From: Marinactinospora thermotolerans DSM 45154
GTDB lineage: Bacteria > Actinomycetota > Actinomycetes > Streptosporangiales > Streptosporangiaceae
DNA length: 64,000 nucleotides
Assembly: GCF_900167435.1 (NCBI RefSeq)
Contig: NZ_FUWS01000002.1
Span: forward strand, 111,924 to 175,923
Reading direction: 5' to 3'
Both the position numbers and the translations under genes were made by a program. Position 1 is the first letter of the stretch. Each line of letters begins with the position of its first letter. Under the pieces are notes generated by a model. It made no database searches and was not told the DNA's origin. It saw nothing but the letters and a program-made list of their open reading frames with translations. Shown one piece after another: positions 1 to 7,926 of this stretch.

Positions 1-230
1 AGGCCCCGTCCTTCAGCAGGGAGCGGACTCCCGTCGATCGTGATGACTCCGCTGTCGATCGTCTCCAACCGGTTGATCGTGCGGCACAGGGTGGATTTGC
101 CAGAACCGGACGGGCCGATGACGACCACCACCTCGCCGCGCTGGACGGAGAGATTGATGTCGCGAAGCACGTGGAGGTCGCCGAAGTGCTTGTCGACGTT
201 CTCCAGGACGACGAGAGGAGTTGCCTTCAT
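1..230 (-). CDS. Amino-acid ABC transporter ATP-binding protein (5' part only)
   Basis: Only the first 76 codons lie in the window; the rest continues past the left edge. The start ATG is at 230. The translated N-terminus shows the ABC ATPase fold entry with an intact Walker A, GPSGSGKST, at residues 39-47, followed by CRTINRLE, a sequence typical of the polar amino-acid family (GluA/GlnQ/HisP-like). The family powers uptake of glutamate, glutamine or similar amino acids at the cytoplasmic membrane with a binding protein and two permeases, which would lie to the left. It is divergent from miaB. Substrate cannot be decided from this fragment. Confidence 0.85.
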   Translation of the reverse strand, partial: MKATPLVVLENVDKHFGDLHVLRDINLSVQRGEVVVVIGPSGSGKSTLCRTINRLETIDSGVITIDGSPLPAEGRG

Positions 231-302
231 GAGCCGGAACCTAGCGGCCGGAGGGAGTGGTTGTCATCACCACAGACCCCCCGGAAGATGGGAGTAGCAG
301 AC

Positions 303-333
303 TTGTTATGGGCCAATCTGTACAAATGTTATG
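303..333. promoter_or_regulatory. Direct repeat TGTTATG in the ABC ATPase/miaB divergent region
   Basis: The heptamer TGTTATG occurs at 304-310 and again at 327-333, 23 bp apart, in the AT-rich part of the 226-bp divergent intergenic region. This could be a regulator site or part of the ABC operon promoter; no known consensus was recognised. Confidence 0.25.
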
Positions 334-456
334 AATCAGGACGTTTGGTTGGCCGGCTTGGTAGTTGATGGCCCTGGCAACTATGCTTTGCGGCCCTCCG
401 AAAGCGGGGCGCCTGGACCGGTCGGCCCAGGTGCGAGCAGCGACTAGCCTGGGACC

Positions 457-1941
457 GTGAGCCAGAGTCGTACCTACGAAGTGCGCACCTACGGCTGCCA
501 GATGAACGTCCACGACTCCGAGCGCCTGTCCGGTCTGCTGGAGGACGCGGGGTACAAGCGCGCAGCCGAGGACAGCACACCAGACGTCGTCGTGTTCAAC
601 ACGTGCGCGGTCCGGGAGAACGCCGACAACCGCCTCTACGGCAACCTCGGGCACCTGCGCCCCGTCAAGGACTCCCATCCCGGCATGCAGATCGCCGTGG
701 GCGGGTGCCTCGCGCAGAAGGACCGGGGCGAGATCGTCCGCCGGGCGCCGTGGGTGGACGTGGTGTTCGGGACCCACAACATCGGCTCCCTCCCGGCGCT
801 GCTGGAACGATCCCGCGTGCAACGCGAGGCCCAGGTCGAGATCCAGGAGTCGCTGGAGACGTTCCCCTCCACGCTGCCGACCCGGCGCGAGTCCGTCTAC
901 GCCGCCTGGGTCTCCATCTCGGTGGGATGCAACAACATCTGCACCTTCTGCATCGTCCCCTCCCTGCGGGGCAAGGAGAAGGACCGCAGGCCCGGTGACA
1001 TCCTCGCCGAGATCCGGGCGCTCGTCGCCGAAGGGGCGATCGAGGTCACCCTGCTCGGTCAGAACGTCAACGCCTACGGCTCGGAGTTCGGCGACCGGCA
1101 GGCGTTCTCCAAGCTCCTGCGGGCCTGTGGCGAGATCGAGGGACTGGAGCGGGTCCGCTTCACCTCCCCGCACCCGCGCGACTTCACCGACGACGTCATC
1201 GCGGCGATGGCCGAGACCCCCAACGTCATGCCCCAGCTCCACATGCCGTTGCAGTCCGGATCCAGCCGGGTGCTCAAGGCGATGCGCCGTTCCTACCGGC
1301 AGGAGCGTTTCCTCGGCATCGTGGAGAAGGTCCGCGCGGCGATGCCCGAGGCCGCCATCACCACCGACATCATCGTCGGCTTCCCTGGTGAGACCGAGGA
1401 GGACTTCGAGGAGACGCTCAAGGTCGTGCGCGAGGCGCGCTTCGCCCAGGCGTTCACCTTCCAGTACTCCAAGCGGCCCGGGACCCCGGCGGCCACGATG
1501 GAGGGTCAGCTGCCCAAGGAGGTCGTGCAGGAGCGCTACGAGCGGCTGGTCGAGCTCCAAGACGCCATCTCCTGGGAGGAGAACCGCCGACTCGTGGGAC
1601 GCGACGTCGAGGTGCTCGTGGCGGAGGGAGAGGGCCGCAAGGACGGCGAGCGGCGTCGCCTCTCCGGCCGCGCCCCCGACAACCGGCTCGTCCACTTCGC
1701 GGTGGACGGGGAGGCCGTCCCGCGCCCCGGCGACCTGGTGACGGTCGGCGTCACCTACGCCGCCCCCCACCACCTCGTCGCCGACGCCGGGGTGCGCGCG
1801 GTGCGCCGTACCCGCGCGGGCGACGCCTGGGAGGCCCGCAACGCCGCTCCGCAGTCCGGCTCGGGGGTTCTGCTGGGCATGCCCAAGGTGGGCGTCCCCG
1901 ACCCGCTCCCCGCGGCCACCGGGGGCTGTAGCGCGCTGTAG
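457..1941 (+). CDS. miaB: tRNA-2-methylthio-N6-dimethylallyladenosine synthase MiaB
   Basis: Radical-SAM methylthiotransferase that converts i6A37 to ms2i6A37 in tRNAs reading UNN codons. The 494-residue protein has the N-terminal UPF0004 domain with three cluster cysteines ([22 protein letters not shown]), the radical-SAM CxxxCxxC motif in [16 protein letters not shown] near residue 157-165, and a C-terminal TRAM-like segment. The GTG at 457 gives the usual MiaB start ([14 protein letters not shown]). Its substrate is made by MiaA, encoded at 4924-5859. A strong hairpin follows the stop. Length and motifs match the family well. Confidence 0.97.
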   Translation: MSQSRTYEVRTYGCQMNVHDSERLSGLLEDAGYKRAAEDSTPDVVVFNTCAVRENADNRLYGNLGHLRPVKDSHPGMQIAVGGCLAQKDRGEIVRRAPWVDVVFGTHNIGSLPALLERSRVQREAQVEIQESLETFPSTLPTRRESVYAAWVSISVGCNNICTFCIVPSLRGKEKDRRPGDILAEIRALVAEGAIEVTLLGQNVNAYGSEFGDRQAFSKLLRACGEIEGLERVRFTSPHPRDFTDDVIAAMAETPNVMPQLHMPLQSGSSRVLKAMRRSYRQERFLGIVEKVRAAMPEAAITTDIIVGFPGETEEDFEETLKVVREARFAQAFTFQYSKRPGTPAATMEGQLPKEVVQERYERLVELQDAISWEENRRLVGRDVEVLVAEGEGRKDGERRRLSGRAPDNRLVHFAVDGEAVPRPGDLVTVGVTYAAPHHLVADAGVRAVRRTRAGDAWEARNAAPQSGSGVLLGMPKVGVPDPLPAATGGCSAL

Positions 1942-1947
1942 ACCCGT

Positions 1948-1988
1948 CGCCGTGGCCCCGGGACCGACTCGGTCCCGGGGCCACGGCG
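1948..1988. terminator. Bidirectional hairpin between convergent miaB and P450
   Basis: Perfect 19-bp arms (1948-1966 and 1970-1988) around a 3-nt loop ACT, placed 7 bp after the miaB stop and 8 bp before the P450 stop on the other strand. No clear T run, as is common in high-GC actinomycetes. Confidence 0.85.
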
Positions 1989-1996
1989 TCTCGCGT

Positions 1997-3274
1997 TCAC
2001 CAGCGCACGGGCAGCCGTGCCAGGCGCCGGTTGGCCGGCAGCGGGATCCACTCCAGCTGCTCCGGCGCGATCGCGAGCGCGAGCCCTGGGAAGCGCCCCA
2101 GCAGGGCGCGCAGCGCCACGTCGGCCTCCTGGCGGGCCAGCGCGGCCCCCAGGCAGTAGTGGGCGCCGTGCCCGAAGCCGATGTGGCTCTCGCCGGGGCC
2201 TCCCGGATCGCGGGTGATGTCCAGCCGGTCGGGGTCGGGGAAGCGGCGGGGATCGCGGTTGGCCGAGACCAGGACGACCTGGACCGCATCGCCGGCCCGG
2301 ATCGCCGTCCCGGCCAGTTCGAGGTCCTCGGCCGCGTAGCGCAGCCGGGTCGCCTGCACCGGCCCGCACCAGCGCATCAGCTCGTTGACCGCGCGTGGCG
2401 TCAGATCGGGATCCGCGCGCAGGAGCGCGAGCTGGTCGGGATGGGTGAGCAGCGCCGCGACCCCGTTGCCGATGAGATGGGCGGTCGTCTCGTGGCCGGC
2501 GAAGACCAGGGTGAGCACCAATGAGACCATCTCGTGGTCGGTGAGGCGGTCGCCGTCCTCGTCGTGGGTGCGGATGAGCCCGCTGAGCAGATCGTCGGAG
2601 GGGGCGGCGCGCCGCGCGGCGATCAGGCCGTGGATGTAGTCGGCGACGGCCCGGACGGTCGCGGGGAAGGTCGCGGGATCCACCGACAGCAGGGATCGTC
2701 CCCAGTCGCGCCACAGGGGTCGGTCGGGTTCGGGGATGCCGACCAGTTCGCAGATGACGGTGATCGGCAGCGGATAGGCCAGGTGCTCGATCAGGTCGAC
2801 GACGCCGTTGTCCGCGGTGTCGGGCAGCCGGTCCAACAGCTCCTCGGTGATCGCCTCCACCCGGGGGCGCAGCTCGCCCACCCGGCGCACGGTGAAGGTC
2901 CGGGAGACGAGTTTGCGCAGCCGGGTGTGGTCGGGGGGATCGGTCTCCAGGATCGACCCGAGCAGGAGCGAGCTGAGCTCCCCGTCGAGCCCCATCATCC
3001 TCATCACCCCCGCGCGACCGCCCTTCGCCGCGTCTCCGGGAGCCGCATCGGCGTTGTTGAGGAAGCGGGGGTCGCTCAGGACGGCGCGGACGTCGTCGAA
3101 GCGCGTGACGAACCAGATCGGGGAGCCGTCCAGGTAGCGGCCGCGTATCACCGGGGCCTGCTCGCGCAGCCGGGCGTAGCCCCCGTAGGGGTCGGAGATC
3201 AGTTCGGGCGAGGCCAGGTGGGGTTCACCGGGGTGCTCGTCGACGGTCGCGGCGAAGGGGTTGGAGGTCGTCAT
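1997..3274 (-). CDS. Cytochrome P450
   Basis: Soluble bacterial haem monooxygenase of 425 residues. Visible motifs: I-helix oxygen-binding AGHETT, the K-helix ExxR as ELMR, and the haem-ligand loop FGHGAHYCLGAALAR with the cysteine thiolate. The ATG at 3274 is preceded by GAGGAG at good spacing. It lies 23 bp downstream of a TetR-family gene on the same strand, so the pair is probably one operon. No ferredoxin or ferredoxin reductase gene is adjacent, so redox partners must come from elsewhere. The substrate cannot be told; the sequence resembles CYP105/CYP107-type actinobacterial enzymes in style, which is an impression only. Confidence 0.93.
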   Translation of the reverse strand: MTTSNPFAATVDEHPGEPHLASPELISDPYGGYARLREQAPVIRGRYLDGSPIWFVTRFDDVRAVLSDPRFLNNADAAPGDAAKGGRAGVMRMMGLDGELSSLLLGSILETDPPDHTRLRKLVSRTFTVRRVGELRPRVEAITEELLDRLPDTADNGVVDLIEHLAYPLPITVICELVGIPEPDRPLWRDWGRSLLSVDPATFPATVRAVADYIHGLIAARRAAPSDDLLSGLIRTHDEDGDRLTDHEMVSLVLTLVFAGHETTAHLIGNGVAALLTHPDQLALLRADPDLTPRAVNELMRWCGPVQATRLRYAAEDLELAGTAIRAGDAVQVVLVSANRDPRRFPDPDRLDITRDPGGPGESHIGFGHGAHYCLGAALARQEADVALRALLGRFPGLALAIAPEQLEWIPLPANRRLARLPVRW

Positions 3275-3297
3275 TGTGAGAACTCCTCACGTATGTG

Positions 3298-4044
3298 TCA
3301 TTCCCTGAGCTGGCGCCGGATCTCCTCACGGCACAGCCTGTCCAGCCGCGCGTACAGCGCGGCGATCGGCGGTGCCGCGGCGGCGAGCGCCGCGGGATCG
3401 CCGGGTCGTTCGAGGGCGGCCCGGACCGTCGCCTCCAGCCCGTCGGCGCGTTCCTCGATCCCCATGGAGGCCTGGTCGGGAAGGAACGGGTCGAGCATGA
3501 GGAAACCGAGCGTGGTCGCCTTCAGGGCGTACTCCTGGTGCCGGACGTCGGAATCGACGCGGACCAGGCCGTGCTCGCGCAGTATCCCCAGATGGCGGTC
3601 GAGCGTGATCACGCCCTCGTCGGTCAGTCCGCGGAGCCGTTCGTTGGAGATACGGGACAATTGGCCCAGCAGCCGGGAGTCGCCGGTGTACAACGCCCGG
3701 GCGACCGGGTCCGCGTGCAGGTCCACATACATCGCCCGGACCATGCGGCTGGGCAGGGCCTCGCCGGGGTCGTGGCGCATGGCGTTCGCCCGCGCCCCCA
3801 CGATCCGCCTCTTCGCGCGCAGCAGGACGGCGAGGAAGAGCGCCTCCTTGGTCCTCCAGTGCAGGTAGACGGTTCCCTTGCCGACGTCGGCGTGCCGGGC
3901 GACCTCGTCGATGGTGACGCGCCGGTAGCCCCAGGCGACCAGCAGCTCGCTGGCGGAGTCCAGGATGCGCGCGGCCCTGCCGGCGCGCTCGGCCCCCTCG
4001 TGGACGTCCATGGCCGTCGGGCCGGTGGTCCCCACGTGCCCCAC
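3298..4044 (-). CDS. TetR-family transcriptional regulator
   Basis: The N-terminal helix-turn-helix region reads SASELLVAWGYRRVTIDEVARHADVG in two pieces and continues into KGTVYLHWRTKEALF, the classic TetR recognition helix signature. The rest is a divergent ligand-binding domain. Full frame is 248 residues from GTG 4044; GTG 4035 or ATG 4011 are alternative starts, and 4035 is better spaced from the GAGGGGG upstream. It sits directly upstream of the P450 and probably controls it and itself, by inference from the arrangement. The ligand is unknown. Confidence 0.9.
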   Translation of the reverse strand: MGHVGTTGPTAMDVHEGAERAGRAARILDSASELLVAWGYRRVTIDEVARHADVGKGTVYLHWRTKEALFLAVLLRAKRRIVGARANAMRHDPGEALPSRMVRAMYVDLHADPVARALYTGDSRLLGQLSRISNERLRGLTDEGVITLDRHLGILREHGLVRVDSDVRHQEYALKATTLGFLMLDPFLPDQASMGIEERADGLEATVRAALERPGDPAALAAAAPPIAALYARLDRLCREEIRRQLRE

Positions 4045-4230
4045 CCCCTCTGCCGTGTCCGGTGCTGACCCGATGACCAGACGCCGAAAACGGTCACACA
4101 GTCGACGCTAGGCCGGACGGCGGCACCGGACAACGCCCCCGCGGGTAAGGAAGCCGTCAAGTCCCGATAGGCCGCCCCGTCCCGTCCGCCACCCGTCACC
4201 AGGGCCGCGGACGGGCGATAACCTCGCCCT

Positions 4231-4914
4231 GTGCTGATCGCCGCCGCCGTGTGCCCCCACCCGCCCCTGCTCGTCCCCGAGGTCGCCCAGGGTGCCGCCG
4301 GCGAACTCGACACGGTGCGCGCCGCCTGCGACCGCGCGGTCGCAGGGCTGCTGGAGGCGGGCGCCGACCGGATCGTGGTGGTCGGCGCGGGGACGGCGAC
4401 CGGATGGCATGGGCCCGAGGCCGGCGGCGACCTCACGGCCTACGGGGTAGGGGTGCGGACGGGGGGCGTCCCGACGGTGCTACCGCTGTCACTGACCCTG
4501 GGACGCTGGCTCGCCGAGCGCGCGGGCGCCACCCCCGACGCCTACGCCGAGATCGCGGGGGACGCCGGCCCACAGGAGTGCCGGGAGATGGGAAGGCGGC
4601 TGGCCGCCCAGGCCCCGCGGGTGGCCGCGCTGGTCATGGGGGACGGCAGCGCCCGGCGCGACACGACCTCCCCCGGCTACCTCGACGAACGGGCGAGGCG
4701 GTACGACACCGAGGTGGCCGACGCGCTCGCACGCGCCGACACCCGCGCGCTGGCCGGGCTGGCCCCGGAGCCGGCGCGCGAGCTGCTCGTCGCCGGCCGG
4801 CCGGCCTGGCAGGTGCTCGCGGAGGCGGCACGCGGAGCCGGGCTCAGAGGCGAACTCCTCGCCCACGAGGCTCCCTACGGCGTCGGCTACTTCGTCGCCT
4901 CGTGGAGTCGGTGA
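4231..4914 (+). CDS. LigB-like (class III extradiol dioxygenase fold) protein of unknown function
   Basis: A 227-residue protein starting at GTG 4231 with AAAVCPHPPLLVPEV, a His-rich start typical of the class III extradiol dioxygenase/MEMO-like superfamily, followed by a Rossmann-like strand RIVVVGAG. Such proteins occur next to miaA and dapF in many actinomycetes without an assigned reaction. It is convergent with miaA, with only 9 bp between the stops. It probably binds a metal, but I cannot name a substrate; no aromatic-degradation genes are nearby. Confidence 0.7.
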   Translation: MLIAAAVCPHPPLLVPEVAQGAAGELDTVRAACDRAVAGLLEAGADRIVVVGAGTATGWHGPEAGGDLTAYGVGVRTGGVPTVLPLSLTLGRWLAERAGATPDAYAEIAGDAGPQECREMGRRLAAQAPRVAALVMGDGSARRDTTSPGYLDERARRYDTEVADALARADTRALAGLAPEPARELLVAGRPAWQVLAEAARGAGLRGELLAHEAPYGVGYFVASWSR

Positions 4915-4923
4915 GGGAACCGT

Positions 4924-5859
4924 TCAGTGGGGCGTGGCGCCGGTGGCGTCCAGCACGGCCGCCAACGCCTGCTCGGTGAGGTCGGGCGCGTCGTAGGCAA
5001 GCCACACGACACGCGGGTCGCGACGGAACCACGACTCCTGACGGCGGGCGAAGCGCCGGGTGGCACGCACCGTCTCGTCCTTGGCCTCCTGCTCGCCGCA
5101 CTCCCCGGACAGAAACCGCAGGATCTGGGCGTAGCCGAGGGCACGCGAGGCGGTGAACCCCTCACGCAGTCCGTGGGACTCCAACCCGCGGACCTCCTCG
5201 ACCAGTCCCGCCGCCCACATGCGCTCCACGCGCAGCGCGATGCGCTCGTCGAGTTCGGGGCGGGGGACCTCCAGTCCGATCTGCACGCACGGGTAGCGCG
5301 AGACGTGCTCGGGCATCGTCGCGGTGAAGGGCCGGCCGGTCAGTTCGATGACCTCCAGCGCGCGGACCAGCCGGCGGCCGTTGCTCGGCAGGATCGCCGC
5401 CGCGGCTGCGGGATCGAGCTCGCCGAGCCGGGCGTGCAGCGCGGCCGGCCCGACCTCGGCGAGCTCGGCCTCCAGACGGGCGCGGACGGCCGGATCGGTG
5501 CCGGGAAAGTCCAGCTCGTCCAGTGCGCCGCGCACGTACAGTCCCGAACCCCCGACCAGGATCGGCGTCCGTCCCGCGGCGCGCAGGTCGTCGATCGTCG
5601 CGCGGGCCATGCGCTGGTAGGAGGCCACGTTGGCGGTCTCGGTCACCTCCCATACGTCGAGCAGGTGGTGGGGGACGCCACGTCGTTCGGCCGGGGGCAG
5701 CTTCGCGGTGCCGATGTCCATGCCCCGGTACAGCTGCATGGAGTCGGCGTTGACGACCTCGCCGGGGGCACCGGTCGCGCCGAGCCGCAACGCCAGCTCG
5801 ACGCCGAGGTCGGATTTGCCCGCTGCGGTCGGCCCGACGACCGCGATCACCATCTTCAC
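4924..5859 (-). CDS. miaA: tRNA dimethylallyltransferase MiaA
   Basis: Transfers the dimethylallyl group from DMAPP to N6 of A37 in tRNA, making i6A, the substrate of MiaB encoded upstream. The 311-residue protein has the P-loop GPTAAGKS at residues 9-16, the catalytic region VVNADSMQLYRGMDIGTAKL, and the conserved LVGGSGLYVRG and SRALGYAQI elements. Start ATG at 5859; an ATG two codons downstream is also possible. It is divergent from dapF with about 100 bp between them, a gene pair often seen together in actinobacteria. Confidence 0.97.
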   Translation of the reverse strand: MKMVIAVVGPTAAGKSDLGVELALRLGATGAPGEVVNADSMQLYRGMDIGTAKLPPAERRGVPHHLLDVWEVTETANVASYQRMARATIDDLRAAGRTPILVGGSGLYVRGALDELDFPGTDPAVRARLEAELAEVGPAALHARLGELDPAAAAAILPSNGRRLVRALEVIELTGRPFTATMPEHVSRYPCVQIGLEVPRPELDERIALRVERMWAAGLVEEVRGLESHGLREGFTASRALGYAQILRFLSGECGEQEAKDETVRATRRFARRQESWFRRDPRVVWLAYDAPDLTEQALAAVLDATGATPH

Positions 5860-5963
5860 CTCTCCAGTGTGGCAGCGCGGACAGAGTGACCCGGTTCACC
5901 GAACATGTCGTCACATGGGCGGAGGGGCGGCCGGGACCACCGGCTCCTCCTAGGATGAGAGGC

Positions 5964-6782
5964 ATGCGATTCGCCAAGGGCCATGGCACCGAGAACGACT
6001 TCGTGATCCTTCCGGATCCCGACGGGACGCTGGAACTGACCCCCGAACGGGTCGCCGCGCTGTGCGACCGCCGGGCCGGCATCGGCGCGGACGGCGTGCT
6101 GCGGGTCGTACGCACCAAGGCGCTCGGCGAGCCCCTGGCCGAGGAGGCCCGCTCGGCCGAGAACTGCGAGTGGTTCATGGACTACCGCAACGCCGACGGC
6201 AGCGTCGCCGAGATGTGCGGCAACGGGGTGCGGGTCTTCGCCCGCTACCTGCTCTCCTCGGGACTGGTCGCCGCCGACTCCTTCGGGGTGGGCACCCGCT
6301 CCGGCGCGCGTCACGTCAGGATCGAGCCCAACGGCGACGTCACGGTCGACATGGGTAACGTGACCATGTTCGGCGAGGGGACGGCGCGCCTGGCCGACGG
6401 CCCGGTCCAGGGGCTGCGGATCTCCGTGGGCAACCCCCACCTGGCCTGCCGGGTCGACCGTCCGCTCGCCGGCATCGACCTCACCACGCAGCCGTCCCTG
6501 GACGCGGGGGAGTTCCCCCAGGGCGCCAACGTCGAGGTGTTCCGCGAGTCCGGGCCGGGCGTGCTGGAGATGCGGGTCTATGAGCGCGGGGCGGGCGAGA
6601 CCCGCTCGTGCGGGACCGGGATCGTCGCCGCGGCCGCCGCCGCGACGCCCGAGGGGCAGAGCGCCACGTGGCGGGTGCGGGTCCCCGGCGGCGAGTGCAC
6701 CGTGGTGCTGGAGTCCGGCCGGGCCTGGTTGAGCGGTCCCGCCGTCATCGTCGCCGAAGGCGACGTCCACCTGTCGTCCTGA
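5964..6782 (+). CDS. dapF: Diaminopimelate epimerase DapF
   Basis: Converts LL-diaminopimelate to the meso form for lysine and peptidoglycan synthesis. The 272-residue protein starts MRFAKGHGTENDF at ATG 5964; the frame is open further upstream but that extension has no family similarity. Both active-site cysteines are present, in EMCGNGVR and TRSCGTGI. The DAP-type peptidoglycan of most actinomycetes fits. The stop is 17 bp before the permease gene. Confidence 0.97.
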   Translation: MRFAKGHGTENDFVILPDPDGTLELTPERVAALCDRRAGIGADGVLRVVRTKALGEPLAEEARSAENCEWFMDYRNADGSVAEMCGNGVRVFARYLLSSGLVAADSFGVGTRSGARHVRIEPNGDVTVDMGNVTMFGEGTARLADGPVQGLRISVGNPHLACRVDRPLAGIDLTTQPSLDAGEFPQGANVEVFRESGPGVLEMRVYERGAGETRSCGTGIVAAAAAATPEGQSATWRVRVPGGECTVVLESGRAWLSGPAVIVAEGDVHLSS

Positions 6783-6799
6783 TCCGAACGAGGAGGGGC

Positions 6800-7783
6800 G
6801 TGGCCGGATTCCTGCTGCGCCGGCTGGGCGGCGGTCTGCTGCTCGTGGTGGTCGTGAGCAGTTGCGCCTACCTGCTCGCGGCCTCCGCGCTGGACCCCCG
6901 CGGTAACTACGAGGGGCGTCAGCCCCCGCTTCCCGAACACGTCGTCGACACGCTCCTGGAGCGCTACAACCTCAGCGACCGTGTTCCGCTGGCCGAGCGT
7001 TACGTGACGTGGGCCGGGAACGTGCTGACCGGGGACCTCGGCCGGACCTGGGACGGCCGGCCGATCGGCGAGGAGGTGGAGCGGCGCGCGGGGGTGACCC
7101 TGCGGCTGGTCGTTCCGGGCGTGCTCGTCGGCGGCGTCACCGGGGTGCTGGTGGGGGCCTGGGCGGGGGCACGGCGCTACGGCGCGGTCGACCGGCTGTC
7201 CACGGTCGGCGCGTTCCTGGTCATCTCCACACCGGCGATCGTCATCGCGGTCTGTCTGCAGAACACGGCGTTGTGGGTGAACGACGTCGCGGGCACCGAC
7301 CTGTTACGGGCGACGGGCGAGTACACCCACGCCCTGCCCGGTGACGCCTGGGACGCGGCGGTCGACCGCGCCCGCCACCTGGTGCTGCCGACCCTCACCA
7401 TCGCCCTGCCGCTGGCCGCCGTCTACAGCCGTTACCAGCGGGCGTTGATGGCCGACCAGGTGGGGGCCGACCACGTCCGGACCGCGCGGGCCAAGGGGCT
7501 CACCCGCCGTTCGGCGTTGCTGCGGCACGGGCTCCGTCCGACGCTGGGATCGGCGTTCGCCTACTTCGGCTACTCCTCGGCGGCGTTGTTCACCGGGGCG
7601 GTGTTCACCGAGAAGGTGTTCGGCTGGCACGGTCTGGGCGAGTTCCTCCTCGACTCGGTCGCCAAGGGGGACGTCAACGCGGTCGCGGCGGTGTGCGCGC
7701 TCGCGGCGGCGACGCTGGTGGCCGTGGGAATTCTCGCCGACGTGGCCCGTTTCCTACTCGACCCGAGGGCCAGGGAGGTGTGA
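6800..7783 (+). CDS. Oligopeptide/dipeptide-type ABC transporter permease (DppB/OppB-like)
   Basis: A 327-residue membrane protein starting at GTG 6800 just after AGGAGG. It begins with a hydrophobic segment (LLRRLGGGLLLVVVV), has further membrane spans near residues 100-150, and carries the EAA-type loop ARAKGLTRRSALLRHGLRP that contacts the ATPase. The C-terminal VFTEKVFGWHGLGEFL is characteristic of DppB/OppB. The second permease (DppC) and the ATPases that normally follow are absent; the next gene is a binding protein. It may work with subunits encoded elsewhere. Confidence 0.9.
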   Translation: MAGFLLRRLGGGLLLVVVVSSCAYLLAASALDPRGNYEGRQPPLPEHVVDTLLERYNLSDRVPLAERYVTWAGNVLTGDLGRTWDGRPIGEEVERRAGVTLRLVVPGVLVGGVTGVLVGAWAGARRYGAVDRLSTVGAFLVISTPAIVIAVCLQNTALWVNDVAGTDLLRATGEYTHALPGDAWDAAVDRARHLVLPTLTIALPLAAVYSRYQRALMADQVGADHVRTARAKGLTRRSALLRHGLRPTLGSAFAYFGYSSAALFTGAVFTEKVFGWHGLGEFLLDSVAKGDVNAVAAVCALAAATLVAVGILADVARFLLDPRAREV

Positions 7784-7926
7784 GGATCCCTGGGGGGAGG
7801 CTGGGGGATCAGCGAAGACCCCTTGACGGAGTAACATTTCCGAATTGTTCTATTAGTTACTTTAGGCCGTTCGGGTGCGGCGCGTTACCCTCGTGACGCC
7901 GGCGGCGCGACAGCGTTGGGGGACGG

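Noticed and set aside
241-2289. A 682-codon minus-strand frame over miaB
   Set aside because: It lies antisense to miaB, which has complete motifs, and shows only compositional sequence.
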